Numbered from the stretch's first letter, positions 1 through 7,216 are shown. The stretch: DNA of 12,470 nucleotides from Frankiales bacterium (GCA_025465145.1 JAODNS010000102.1:1-12470), one strand, 5' to 3'. The notes: generated from the letters alone by a model not told the origin. Translations and numbers: made by a program.

Positions 1-1065
1 GTCTGCGACGCGCGCGGTCGTGACGGCAAGGTCGTACTCGGCCTGCACCCGTGCCCGCCCGACCGCGCCCTCACCGGCCGCCAGCTCCGGATCGCGCAGC
101 CGGGTCACGAGCGCGGACGCGAGGGACGCCGGGTCCGCTGCGTCGACCACCGCTCCGGCGTCTCCGCGCAGCGCCTCCAGCATCCCGTCTGCGCGACCGG
201 CGACGACGCTGCGGCCGCTCGCCATCGCCTCGAGCAGCAGCACCGAGGCGGCCTCCCAGCGCGACGGTAGGGCGACCAGGTCCGCAGCCGAGAGCCACAG
301 GTCCACGGCGCTCGAAGCCCCTGTCATGAGCACGTCCGGCGGTGCCGACGCGGCCAGCGCTGCCGCGTCCGGCCCGTCGCCCACCAGCGCCAGGCGCGCG
401 TCCGGTACCGCCCGTCGCACGGCTGGCCACGCCGCCAGCAGCAGGTCTTGCCCCTTCTGCCGTGACAGCCGCCCCGCGCACACGACCCATCGCGCCTCCG
501 GCAGGCCGAGGCTCGCCCGTGCCTCGTGCCGCGCAAGCACGCCGAAGCGTCCGGCCGGCACGCCGTTCGGCACGACCGCGTAGCTGGCGCGCACGCCGTG
601 CTGCACACCCTGCGCCTGCTCTGCTTCGCTGACGACGGCCACCGCGTCCGTCCACCGGACGGCGAGCCGCTCCCACGCCACGGTCGCCCGGTGCAGCGGG
701 GGTCCGCTGGCCAGGAACGACCAGGCGTGCGGCGAGAACATCGTCGGCACGGCCCGGCGGAGGGCGAGCCGTCCGGCCAGCCCCGCCTTCGCCGAGTGCA
801 GGTGCACCAGCTCCGGGCGGACGCGCCGGATCACCCGGCGGAGCGCCGCGACCTCGCGCAGGACCGAGGGGCCCGGCTGGCGCGCCGCCGGCCAGTGGTG
901 CTGGGTGGCTCCTGCGGCCCGTACGTCAGCCGGCAGATCCCCGTCGGACGGGCAGGCGACGTGGACGTCCCAGCCGCGCTGAACCTGGTCGGCGACGAGG
1001 TCCGCCACGACCCGCGCGACGCCCGCGGTCGTCGGCTGCGCCACGTGCAGCACCGTGCGCGACAC
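1..1065 (-). CDS. GT4-type glycosyltransferase, 3' end outside window
   Basis: The frame is open for 355 codons from GTG at 1065 and runs off the left edge, so the C-terminus is missing. The N-terminus begins VSRTVLHVAQPTTAGVAR, a Rossmann strand followed by a GGVAR-like glycine turn, as in the acceptor domain of GT-B enzymes. Around residue 195-205 is a CAGRLSRQKG segment, typical of the start of the GT4 nucleotide-sugar domain. Further on is an EX7E motif (E271 and E279, within WEAASVLLLEAMASG), the donor-binding signature of retaining GT4 enzymes. No signal peptide is visible, so it is probably cytoplasmic or membrane-associated and transfers a sugar to a lipid-linked glycan. The start is supported by a GGGAGGA ribosome-binding site 5 nt upstream. 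It diverges from the Wzz/kinase gene, which fits exopolysaccharide synthesis. The sugar donor cannot be told. Confidence 0.9.
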   Translation of the reverse strand, partial: MSRTVLHVAQPTTAGVARVVADLVADQVQRGWDVHVACPSDGDLPADVRAAGATQHHWPAARQPGPSVLREVAALRRVIRRVRPELVHLHSAKAGLAGRLALRRAVPTMFSPHAWSFLASGPPLHRATVAWERLAVRWTDAVAVVSEAEQAQGVQHGVRASYAVVPNGVPAGRFGVLARHEARASLGLPEARWVVCAGRLSRQKGQDLLLAAWPAVRRAVPDARLALVGDGPDAAALAASAPPDVLMTGASSAVDLWLSAADLVALPSRWEAASVLLLEAMASGRSVVAGRADGMLEALRGDAGAVVDAADPASLASALVTRLRDPELAAGEGAVGRARVQAEYDLAVTTARVAD

Positions 1066-1070
1066 GTGCG

Positions 1071-1077
1071 TCCTCCC
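1071..1077 (-). promoter_or_regulatory. Ribosome-binding site of the glycosyltransferase
   Basis: On the minus strand this reads GGGAGGA, 5 nt before the GTG at 1065. It is the best Shine-Dalgarno match near this gene and fixes the start. Confidence 0.7.
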
Positions 1078-1123
1078 GCCACTCGCAGCTCCGGGTTGCC
1101 AGCCTCGCAGCCGGGTCGCCCCC

Positions 1124-1129
1124 TATGCT
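1124..1129 (+). promoter_or_regulatory. Possible -10 box for the Wzz/kinase gene
   Basis: TATGCT lies 29 nt upstream of the ATG at 1159, leaving room for a short leader with the GGAGG site at 1146-1150. No good -35 is found at 16-19 nt. A TTGCCA at 1096-1101 looks right in sequence but is 22 nt away, which is too far for a normal promoter. Confidence 0.35.
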
Positions 1130-1145
1130 CGGTGCCCCCTGAGTC

Positions 1146-1150
1146 GGAGG
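1146..1150 (+). promoter_or_regulatory. Ribosome-binding site of the Wzz/kinase gene
   Basis: GGAGG with an 8-nt spacer to ATG 1159. It decides the start within a much longer open frame that reaches back to 526. Confidence 0.65.
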
Positions 1151-1158
1151 TTCCCCGC

Positions 1159-2523
1159 ATGACGGCTCAGCGCCGCGAGCCCACCTGGCGCGTGCTGTTC
1201 AGGTCCCGGTGGCTGATCGCCGGAGCGGTGCTCCTCATCTCGGCGTCGACGGCAGCGCTGTCCAAGGCGCAGGCGCCCGTGTACCGCGCGACGTCCACGC
1301 TGATCGTCAACCAGCCGGAGAGCCGCACCGCCAGTTTCGAGGTCGTGCAGGCGAACCAGGCCTTCGCGCGCACGCTCGCGCACATCATCGGCAAGCCGAC
1401 CGTCGCCGACCGGGTGGCGGCCGACCTCCCGTTCCGCACGACCGGGAGCGAGGTCAGTGACCGGATGAGCTTCACGCCGGTCAACGAGACGCAGCTGATC
1501 GAGATCCACGCCGAGGACCGCGACCCGGTGCGCGCGCGCGACCTCGCCAACGCGTACGCGAAGACCTTCGTCGAGTACGTACGGAGCACCCTGCCGGAGG
1601 CGGCACCGTCGTCCGGGCTGTCGGTGGCCGACGTCGCCGTCGCGCCTCGCGCGCCCACCCGGCCCAAGCCGACGCTCTACACGCTCGTCGCCTTCCTGTT
1701 CTCGACCGCACTCGTCTCGGCGCTCGTGATCATCCGCGACCGGCTCGACACCCGCGTCCACGACGCCGACGCGCTGGCCGAGCTGTTCGGGCTGCCGGTC
1801 CTCGGGGTCCTGCCGGCCATCGACAGCTCGCCGCACGCGGAGCGACGCTTCGAGGAGGCGGTCCGGCTGCTGTGCACGACGCTGCAGCACGCCACGACGG
1901 GGCCGCTCCGGACGCTCGTGGTGACGAGCAGCCGCGAGGGCGAGGGCAAGTCCACGGTCTCGGCCGAGCTCGCCGAGGCCTTCGCGACGCTGTCGCTCGT
2001 GGAGTCGGCGGTGCTCGCCGTCGACGCCGACCTCAGGCGCCCCGCCCTGCACCTGCGCGCCGGGCTCGGCGAGGAGGTGGCCGAGCGGCGCGGCCTCACG
2101 ACCTACCTGCGTGAGGAGGCGCCGGCGGAGCGCTGCATGCTCGAGACGCCGCTGACGAGCCTGCGCATCATGCCCTCGGGGCCGCTGCCGACGCACCCGT
2201 CGACGCTGCTCGGCTTCGCCACCACCGGCGGCGCTCTGCAGGCACTGCGGCAGTACGCGCAGATCGTCGTGTTCGACACCCCACCGCTCGCGGTCGGAGC
2301 CGACGCATCGCTCGTCGCGGCGCAGTCCGACGGCGTTGTCATCGTGGTCGACCTGGCCAAGACGCGCGAGCCGGAGCTCCGGGCGTCGGTCGACCAGCTG
2401 AGCAAGGTGGGGGCGAAGACGCTGGGCTTCGTCGTGAACCGCAGCCGTACCCGTGAGCGGTCGGGGGCCTACGGCTACTACGAGCGCGCTGCCGAGAAGG
2501 CGGCCGCCGGCTCGGAGGCCTGA
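1159..2523 (+). CDS. Polysaccharide co-polymerase fused to BY-kinase (Wzz + CpsD-like)
   Basis: A 454-residue protein. The first half is a Wzz-type chain-length module: membrane helix about 19-35, an extracellular loop (about 37-170), and a second helix about 173-193 preceded by the Pro-rich stretch APRAPTRPKP. The second half is a bacterial tyrosine kinase P-loop domain with Walker A (SSREGEGKST, K264), Walker A' (AVDADLRRP, D289/D291) and Walker B (VVFDTPPL, D373). The C-terminus carries a short tyrosine cluster (Y438, Y440, Y441), the likely autophosphorylation site. In this family, ATP-dependent assembly and phosphorylation cycles set polysaccharide chain length and export. ATG 1159 is chosen because GGAGG ends 8 nt upstream and the membrane helix follows directly. 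The frame is open further upstream, but that stretch is antisense to the glycosyltransferase. Its 3' end overlaps the polymerase gene tail to tail. Confidence 0.93.
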   Translation: MTAQRREPTWRVLFRSRWLIAGAVLLISASTAALSKAQAPVYRATSTLIVNQPESRTASFEVVQANQAFARTLAHIIGKPTVADRVAADLPFRTTGSEVSDRMSFTPVNETQLIEIHAEDRDPVRARDLANAYAKTFVEYVRSTLPEAAPSSGLSVADVAVAPRAPTRPKPTLYTLVAFLFSTALVSALVIIRDRLDTRVHDADALAELFGLPVLGVLPAIDSSPHAERRFEEAVRLLCTTLQHATTGPLRTLVVTSSREGEGKSTVSAELAEAFATLSLVESAVLAVDADLRRPALHLRAGLGEEVAERRGLTTYLREEAPAERCMLETPLTSLRIMPSGPLPTHPSTLLGFATTGGALQALRQYAQIVVFDTPPLAVGADASLVAAQSDGVVIVVDLAKTREPELRASVDQLSKVGAKTLGFVVNRSRTRERSGAYGYYERAAEKAAAGSEA

Positions 2524-3836
2524 GCCGGAGCGCCCTGCCACTGGCGGGCCGCCGCAGCAGCCCCGGCGAGCACGAAGAACGTGGCCAGCACCGTCTGCAC
2601 CCGGTACTGCGAGACGGTCAGCGCCTGGAACGAGTAGCCGACGAGCGCCGCACCTACTCCCACAACGACGGCGAACGTCTCCAACCGTCGCCGCCGGAAC
2701 TCGACCACCAGGTCCCACGCGGTGCGGACGAGCCAGAGCAGGTAGCAGACCAGTCCCAGCACGCCCAGCTCGACGGCGATGTTCAGGTACGTGTTGTGCA
2801 CGTTCTCCAGCGGCTGGCCGCGCTGCGTCAGCCCCCGGCGTTCTGCCACGGTGGAGAACTGCAGTGCGCCGATCCCCAGCGGGCGCGCGATGGTCACGTC
2901 GAGGGCCTCGCGCCAGATGAGGGACCGCTTGTCGTTCTGGCTCGAGGTCCCGATGGTCGCGAGCCGGTCGCTGATGACCTCGGACGTCCCGCTGTTGAGC
3001 AACGGGTTCACGTTCAGCGCCGCTGTGGCGATGAGGACGGCGATCACCGCGCCTGACAGCAGACGGGTCCGCGACCACGCGAGGACGACGACGGTGACGG
3101 CGAAGGCCGCGGCCAGCAGGCCGCCGCGGGACAGGGACAGCACCACGCCGAGACCGGTGAAGCCGACGGCCAGCGCCGCGACCGCGCGCCACCGGGTGCG
3201 TCGCGCGATGACCAGGGCCAGCAGCGGGGTGCCGGCGAGCACGAGGTACGCGGCGTAGTAGTTCGGGTCGCGGATGCCGCCCACGGCGCGTCCGGTGACG
3301 CCGCCGCCGACGTCGACCTGAGCGCCGCCGCCGAGGAGGTAGCCCGCGGTGCCGAGCGCACCGAGGACGCCGGCGCCGAGACCCAGCGACAGCAGCACCA
3401 TCCTGAGCTCGCTCGGCGTGAAGGCCTTCACCGTGAGGAAGACGAGGAAGAAGGCTGCCCACATCACGCCGAGCCGGAGCACGACGGACACCGGCACGTC
3501 GAACACGAGCCCGACCGGCAGGCACAGCACCAGGCCGATCACCGGGTAGTCCGCGATCTGCGGGTAGCGCACGTCAGCCGCGCCGGTGATCGCGCGCCAG
3601 ACCCATCCCACGGCGACGACCAGGAATGCGCACTCGGTCGCGGACAGCGCGCCCAGTCCGCCCAGCGGCACCTCGTGGCCCTCGAGCACTGCGGCGGCGC
3701 ACCCGCCCGCGACCGCGGCGGCCGGTGCCACGCAGGACAGCACCAGGAAGCCGACGGCCAGCGGGACGGCGACCGCGACCACGGGCGAGGCCAGGTACGA
3801 CAGCGTGCTGAGCATGCCGCCGAACCCGATGAGCAC
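2478..3836 (-). CDS. O-antigen polymerase/ligase family membrane protein (Wzy_C type)
   Basis: At least 452 residues, almost wholly hydrophobic, with roughly ten or more membrane helices. The diagnostic feature is ENVHNTYLNIAVELG followed by a hydrophobic helix near residues 344-370, matching the conserved periplasmic-loop HNxYLxxxxExG motif of Wzy/WaaL proteins (H347 counting from the GTG). The preceding loop (about 285-343) is the large extracellular loop typical of the family. In an actinobacterium the likely role is polymerising lipid-linked repeat units of an exopolysaccharide, or ligating glycan to an acceptor. The start is uncertain. GTG 3836 has no clear ribosome-binding site and falls inside the first helix. 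The frame stays open upstream to a TGA near 3957, and a CTG at 3902 with GAGGAG 6 nt upstream would give 474 residues with a Pro-rich cytoplasmic leader. The stop overlaps the kinase gene. Confidence 0.88.
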   Translation of the reverse strand: MLIGFGGMLSTLSYLASPVVAVAVPLAVGFLVLSCVAPAAAVAGGCAAAVLEGHEVPLGGLGALSATECAFLVVAVGWVWRAITGAADVRYPQIADYPVIGLVLCLPVGLVFDVPVSVVLRLGVMWAAFFLVFLTVKAFTPSELRMVLLSLGLGAGVLGALGTAGYLLGGGAQVDVGGGVTGRAVGGIRDPNYYAAYLVLAGTPLLALVIARRTRWRAVAALAVGFTGLGVVLSLSRGGLLAAAFAVTVVVLAWSRTRLLSGAVIAVLIATAALNVNPLLNSGTSEVISDRLATIGTSSQNDKRSLIWREALDVTIARPLGIGALQFSTVAERRGLTQRGQPLENVHNTYLNIAVELGVLGLVCYLLWLVRTAWDLVVEFRRRRLETFAVVVGVGAALVGYSFQALTVSQYRVQTVLATFFVLAGAAAAARQWQGAPAQASEPAAAFSAARS

Positions 3837-3908
3837 GAGCGCCCAGCCCAGGGCGTCGGTCGTCCGGAGCAGGCCCAGGCGGGGCTGCGGGGCGGGCGGC
3901 AGGAGGGG

Positions 3909-3914
3909 CTCCTC
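3909..3914 (-). promoter_or_regulatory. Candidate ribosome-binding site for a CTG start of the polymerase
   Basis: GAGGAG on the minus strand sits 6 nt before CTG at 3902, in frame with the polymerase. No ATG, GTG or TTG exists in frame between GTG 3836 and the upstream stop. This is the only well-spaced Shine-Dalgarno-like site I see. CTG starts are rare, so this is tentative. Confidence 0.35.
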
Positions 3915-3917
3915 GGG

Positions 3918-3929
3918 GACGCCGGCGTC
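3918..3929. repeat. 12-bp perfect palindrome upstream of the polymerase
   Basis: GACGCCGGCGTC reads the same on both strands and lies 3 bp from the candidate GAGGAG site. It could be an operator half-site pair or chance in GC-rich DNA. A second short palindrome, AGCCTAAGGCT, is at 3947-3957, just past the end of the glycoside hydrolase gene. Neither has a T-run, so neither is a good terminator. The gap 3837-3979 holds no other gene. Confidence 0.25.
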
Positions 3930-3979
3930 GGGTGCCGGTCGGCCGCAGCCTAAGGCTCAGGCGTCCATCAGGCGGCAGG

Positions 3980-5194
3980 TCAGCCCGATCGCTTCCACGG
4001 CCCGAGCGCGCGCGTTGCCACTGCCGGCGCCTGCTGCAGCCGCGTCGCCACCGGCGCCGTCGTGCGGACCGCGGCGAACGCGGCGCCCAGTGCTGCCACG
4101 CCGGGCTTGGGCGCGTAGTTGCGCGTCACGAGGCCGAAGTTGTCCTCGGTGCTCGACGGCGAGCTCCCCTTGTCCCGCAGGTTGTAGGCGAAGAAGCCGG
4201 CCACCCACGGCCACGCTGCTGCGCGCCGAACGGCTGCGGCGAGGTAGGTGCCCTGCTGCTCCGGCGTGACGCACCACTTGTCGGCTCCGCGCGCGCAGGT
4301 CGTGTAGCCCATCTCGGTGATCCATACCGGGGTCCGGTCGCCGGCAGCCAGCATGACCTCGTGCACCTTCGTCAGTCCCTGCACGAAGTCGTACTTGTAG
4401 TAGCGGATGTCGTGGGCGGCGCCGGGCGCGCGCCACTCGTTGTAGGGGTGCACCGAGATGCCGTCGTAGGACCCGCGCATCCCGCGGGCGTACAGCGCCT
4501 TGAGGAACACGTCGTCGGCGAACGACAGGGCCCCGGCGAGGACCGGCAGCGCCGGTGCGACCCGCTTCACGGCCGGGTACGCCGCCTTGACCATCGCCGC
4601 GTACGTGCTGGCGCGGTCGGGGGCCACGAGCGGCGACACGCCCTCCTCGACGTAGTTCGGCTCGTTCCAGAGCTCGAGCGCGGCGATGCGGCTGCCGTAC
4701 CGGGCGGCGACCCAGGACGCCGCTGCGGCGAAGTCCGCCGTCGACGCAGGGGCGTACTTCGTCACCCCGCGGTCCCAGTACGCGCCGGTGCAGCCGAGCT
4801 TCGTCGCCTCGGGCGCGGAGCTCGCCCAGCAGGGCGTCTCGATGATGGTCAGCACGGGTCGCAGGCCGCGCGTCTGCGCGCCCGCGACCAGGGCGTCGAG
4901 GCGGCTCCGGTAGCTGCTGTTGATGATCCCCCGACCGTCGGTCATGAGGCTCGACCACGCCACGTCCACGCGGAACGACGTGGCCCGCATCTGCTGCAGC
5001 AGGTCCAGCTGTCGCGTGACGTCGCCCGGGGTGTTCTCGCTCCACAGGGCGTGCAGCTGCACGCCGACCTGCTGCAGAGTCGCGGGAGCCGGTGCGGCTG
5101 CTCCCGCAGCCGCGGGCGTCGCCACGGCAAGACCGGTCGCCATGACCGCGGCGGCGGTCAGGGTGATGAGGGTGCGGGTGGCACGGCGCAGCAC
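3980..5194 (-). CDS. Secreted clan-A glycoside hydrolase (GH39/GH5-like)
   Basis: A 404-residue protein with a signal peptide: RR at residues 3-4, a hydrophobic core about 9-25, and Ala-rich cleavage sites around 26-34. The mature part looks like a (beta/alpha)8 barrel. ALELWNEPNY carries the likely acid/base E178, and VWITEMGY the likely nucleophile E294. The spacing of about 116 residues between the two glutamates fits clan GH-A retaining hydrolases. Overall it resembles GH39/GH5-like enzymes, including PslG-type endoglycosidases encoded beside exopolysaccharide genes. It probably cuts or trims an extracellular glycan, perhaps the cell's own. Start GTG 5194 is supported by AGGAG 5 nt upstream. 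It lies 145 bp downstream of the phosphoesterase on the same strand and 143 bp before the annotated polymerase start. Exact family and substrate are not determined. Confidence 0.87.
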   Translation of the reverse strand: MLRRATRTLITLTAAAVMATGLAVATPAAAGAAAPAPATLQQVGVQLHALWSENTPGDVTRQLDLLQQMRATSFRVDVAWSSLMTDGRGIINSSYRSRLDALVAGAQTRGLRPVLTIIETPCWASSAPEATKLGCTGAYWDRGVTKYAPASTADFAAAASWVAARYGSRIAALELWNEPNYVEEGVSPLVAPDRASTYAAMVKAAYPAVKRVAPALPVLAGALSFADDVFLKALYARGMRGSYDGISVHPYNEWRAPGAAHDIRYYKYDFVQGLTKVHEVMLAAGDRTPVWITEMGYTTCARGADKWCVTPEQQGTYLAAAVRRAAAWPWVAGFFAYNLRDKGSSPSSTEDNFGLVTRNYAPKPGVAALGAAFAAVRTTAPVATRLQQAPAVATRALGPWKRSG

Positions 5195-5199
5195 GGAGG

Positions 5200-5204
5200 C
5201 TCCT
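5200..5204 (-). promoter_or_regulatory. Ribosome-binding site of the glycoside hydrolase
   Basis: AGGAG on the minus strand, 5 nt before GTG 5194. It supports the GTG start and the full signal peptide. Confidence 0.6.
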
Positions 5205-5301
5205 GGCTTCGGCAGCTGGGCGACCCGCGGGGGGCCCCTGGCTCTGCGTCCCTGCGTCGCCGCAGGTTTGCCCTTGTCGGTTGGGGTCTGCTGTTGGCTT
5301 C

Positions 5302-5335
5302 GGCCGGCTGCGGGTCGGCCTGTAGCGCGCCGGCC
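5302..5335 (-). terminator. Weak inverted repeat after the phosphoesterase gene
   Basis: GGCCGGC (5302-5308) and GCCGGCC (5329-5335) can pair as a 7-bp stem with a 20-nt loop, starting 4 bp past the phosphoesterase stop. No T-run follows on the minus strand, so intrinsic termination is doubtful. A second hairpin, 6-bp stem with TCGC loop, sits at 5251-5266, in the 145-bp gap before the hydrolase. Confidence 0.22.
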
Positions 5336-5339
5336 TCGG

Positions 5340-7157
5340 TCAGTAGACGAGGACGCTGCGCGTGTTGCTGGTGGCGGCCGTGTTCACCCTGTTGGCCCCG
5401 GTGGCGTACACGAACTCGAAGCGGCCGGATCCGGTGAAGCGCACCTCGCTGCGGTAGGTGCCGTCGGCGCCGACCCGTGCCACGTCCCGGCGCACCCGCG
5501 TGCCGCCGGAGGTGTAGTAGAGCGTGATCGCCCGGCCCACGTTCTGCCGCGCCGGCAGGATGCGGCCGGAGAACGTGTAGCGGCGGGACGCGGTCCGGGT
5601 GACCTGCAGGGACAGCACCGGCCGCACGAGGAGCACCCGACTGGCGCTGGGGTCGGCGCAGCCCTCGACTCGGACGCGGTATCGCGTGCTGGTGCCGGGG
5701 TTGATGCGGAACTGGAGCGTGCCGTCCGCCGACGACGCCCTGGGCGGGCGGACGCTCGTGTACGTGGTGTCCGGCTGGCTGTAGGCCTCGAGGGAGATCC
5801 GGCGCCCTGGCAGCGCGCCGCTCACCTGCACGTCCACCGGGCGGCCGACGGTGGTCTCGCCCGGCGCGGCCAGGGCGGGCCGGCAGCCGGCCGCCGGGTC
5901 GCCGGACGGACCGGGCTGCGTCGTCGGGCTGCTGCCAGGCGGGCTGCTGCCAGGCGGGCTGCTGCCGGGCGGGCTGCTCGACGGCGCTGAGGTGGCACTC
6001 CCGCCGCCGCCCGGCGCGACCGTCGAGGGCGAGGGGGACGACGACACGCCGGTGACCGGCGGGCTGTCGGTGCTGCTCGGCGAGGCACTCGGTGACGGGT
6101 CGGGCGAGGCGCTGGGTGAGGGGCTGGGTGACGGGCTGGGCGACGGGCTGGGCGACAGGCTGGGCGACGGGCTGGGCGGCTCCACGACCGGCGCCGCCTT
6201 GTTGCACGCCGTCGTGCCGGTGTCGGTGAAGCTCTGCCCGGCAACCGGCCGGAAGGTCCAGCCGTACGACCCGGTGCCGAGGCTCATCTCCAGGACGCCG
6301 TAGGTGCTCGCGTCGCTGCTCTCGCTGTTCGCGGCCTTGGTCGCGTTCAGGCCGACCAGGCTCTTGCCGCCGGTGCCGACGACGAACTCGCGGATGCCCC
6401 GCGGGTCGGCCGCTCCGCTCGGGTTCTGCTTGGCGAATCGCTCGTAGTGGTGGTAGTGCGAGTTGAGGACGACGTCGACGCCGGCGGCGTACAGGTCCTG
6501 CCAGAACGTCTGGAACAGGTTGTTGTCAGCAGGGTCGCGGTCGCTGGCGGAGGTGTACCGGGGAACGTGCCAGTACGCCAGGGTGCAGGGCTTGCTGTTG
6601 GCGGCGAGGTCGTTGCGCAGCCACGTCTCCTGCTCGGAGCCGGCGCTGCAGCTGACGTGCGCGCAGTACGGGTCCTCGCCGTTGAGGGCGATCAGGTGCC
6701 AGTCGCCGAGGTCGTAGCTGTACCAGCCCTTGCCCGCCGGCCCCGCCTGGCTCCCGTAGTAGGAGAAGTAGCCCGCCGCACCTGGGTCCAAGTACTCGTG
6801 GTTGCCCGGGACGGGTCGCTGCACGGCCTTGGTGCGTCCCCAGGCGGGCTGGTACACCGTGTTGATCTTGTCGATCGTGGCTTCGGTGTACTGCAGGTCG
6901 CCGAGCGGCAGCACCGCGTCGTAGCCGCGGTCCAGCAGCGCACCCGTGGCCCCCTGGCGGCAGAACGACGCGGTCCCCTGCCCGTTGTTGTAGTTCGGGT
7001 CCGTCGGGTCACAGGCGATGTCACCGGCCGTCGCGATCAGGACCGGTGCAGCTGCTGCCGACACCGAGGGGCTGCCCAGCGCGACCGCGCCCGACGCAGC
7101 GAGCAGGACCCCCGCTGCGAGCAGTCCCGTGCTGCGGCGAGGGGGGCGTCTCGTCAT
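5340..7157 (-). CDS. Secreted metallophosphoesterase with Ser/Pro stalk and two C-terminal beta-rich modules
   Basis: A 605-residue protein. Residues 1-36 form a signal peptide with an Arg-rich start. A calcineurin-like catalytic domain spans about 38-315 with the metal ligands in order: AGDIACD (D46), PLGDLQY (D87), PGNHEY (N119, H120), YWHVPRY (H197) and NSHYHHYER (H234, H236). The usual Gly of the GHxH motif is Ser here. Residues 328-365 are a (SP)n low-complexity stalk and 394-411 hold three PPGSS repeats. The last 180 residues look like two Ig-like beta modules (about 425-512 and 513-605), the first bounded by C425 and C500, which might form a disulfide. There is no sorting motif or C-terminal helix. 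It likely removes phosphate outside the cell, with the tail binding the wall or a glycan, but its substrate is unknown. ATG 7157 has no Shine-Dalgarno; a -10-like TACCCT lies 6 nt upstream, suggesting leaderless translation. Confidence 0.9.
   Translation of the reverse strand: MTRRPPRRSTGLLAAGVLLAASGAVALGSPSVSAAAAPVLIATAGDIACDPTDPNYNNGQGTASFCRQGATGALLDRGYDAVLPLGDLQYTEATIDKINTVYQPAWGRTKAVQRPVPGNHEYLDPGAAGYFSYYGSQAGPAGKGWYSYDLGDWHLIALNGEDPYCAHVSCSAGSEQETWLRNDLAANSKPCTLAYWHVPRYTSASDRDPADNNLFQTFWQDLYAAGVDVVLNSHYHHYERFAKQNPSGAADPRGIREFVVGTGGKSLVGLNATKAANSESSDASTYGVLEMSLGTGSYGWTFRPVAGQSFTDTGTTACNKAAPVVEPPSPSPSLSPSPSPSPSPSPSPSASPDPSPSASPSSTDSPPVTGVSSSPSPSTVAPGGGGSATSAPSSSPPGSSPPGSSPPGSSPTTQPGPSGDPAAGCRPALAAPGETTVGRPVDVQVSGALPGRRISLEAYSQPDTTYTSVRPPRASSADGTLQFRINPGTSTRYRVRVEGCADPSASRVLLVRPVLSLQVTRTASRRYTFSGRILPARQNVGRAITLYYTSGGTRVRRDVARVGADGTYRSEVRFTGSGRFEFVYATGANRVNTAATSNTRSVLVY
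5926..5985. repeat. 15-bp tandem repeat coding PPGSS
   Basis: Four adjacent 15-bp units begin at 5926, 5941, 5956 and 5971. The first two are identical (GGGCTGCTGCCAGGC), the third differs by one base and the fourth has diverged in its last six bases. They code PPGSS units in the phosphoesterase linker on the minus strand. Copy number may vary between strains. Confidence 0.75.
6100..6176. repeat. 12-bp/6-bp degenerate tandem repeat coding Ser-Pro stalk
   Basis: A run of units near GGGCTGGGCGAC, with changes such as GGTGAC, GGTGAG and GGCGAG, codes alternating Ser-Pro on the minus strand. It is a flexible stalk between the catalytic domain and the C-terminal modules. Such runs tend to change length by slippage. 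Confidence 0.75.
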
Positions 7158-7163
7158 CGTGGA

Positions 7164-7169
7164 AGGGTA
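7164..7169 (-). promoter_or_regulatory. -10 box of the phosphoesterase (likely leaderless)
   Basis: TACCCT on the minus strand fits the actinobacterial TANNNT pattern and ends 6 nt before ATG 7157. With usual -10 to start-site spacing, transcription would begin at or next to the ATG. No ribosome-binding site is present. The -35 is not clear. Confidence 0.45.
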
Positions 7170-7210
7170 CGGCGCCGCACCCGAAACCGGACGTTCCCGC
7201 CAGATCGCCG

Positions 7211-7216
7211 TATCCT
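7211..7216 (+). promoter_or_regulatory. -10 box of the lipoprotein gene (likely leaderless)
   Basis: TATCCT fits TANNNT and ends 6 nt before GTG 7223, with no ribosome-binding site between. This mirrors the arrangement on the other strand of the same 65-bp gap. A weak -35, CGGACG, is at 7188-7193 with a 17-nt spacer. Confidence 0.45.

Noticed and set aside
1096..1129. TTGCCA (1096) plus TATGCT (1124) as a full promoter
   Set aside because: The 22-nt spacer is too long for a standard sigma-70-type promoter, so only the -10 is kept, at low confidence.
526..1158. N-terminal extension of the Wzz/kinase frame
   Set aside because: The frame is open but antisense to the glycosyltransferase, has no membrane or domain features, and a good ribosome-binding site supports ATG 1159.
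1123..3525. 800-codon open frame on the minus strand
   Set aside because: It runs antisense to the Wzz/kinase gene and out of frame with the polymerase. Its protein is Arg/Gly/Ala-rich with no domain, as expected for shadow frames in very GC-rich DNA.
3932..5437. 501-codon plus-strand open frame
   Set aside because: It is antisense to the secreted glycoside hydrolase, whose signal peptide and catalytic motifs are clear. The frame carries no recognisable domain.
6100..6176. Regular repeats considered as a CRISPR array
   Set aside because: The units are adjacent with no unique spacers and code a Ser-Pro stalk in frame.
5158..6207. 349-codon minus-strand frame with many Pro-Val/Ala repeats
   Set aside because: It is the repeat-rich phosphoesterase region read in another frame; the periodic look comes from the Ser-Pro tandem repeats.
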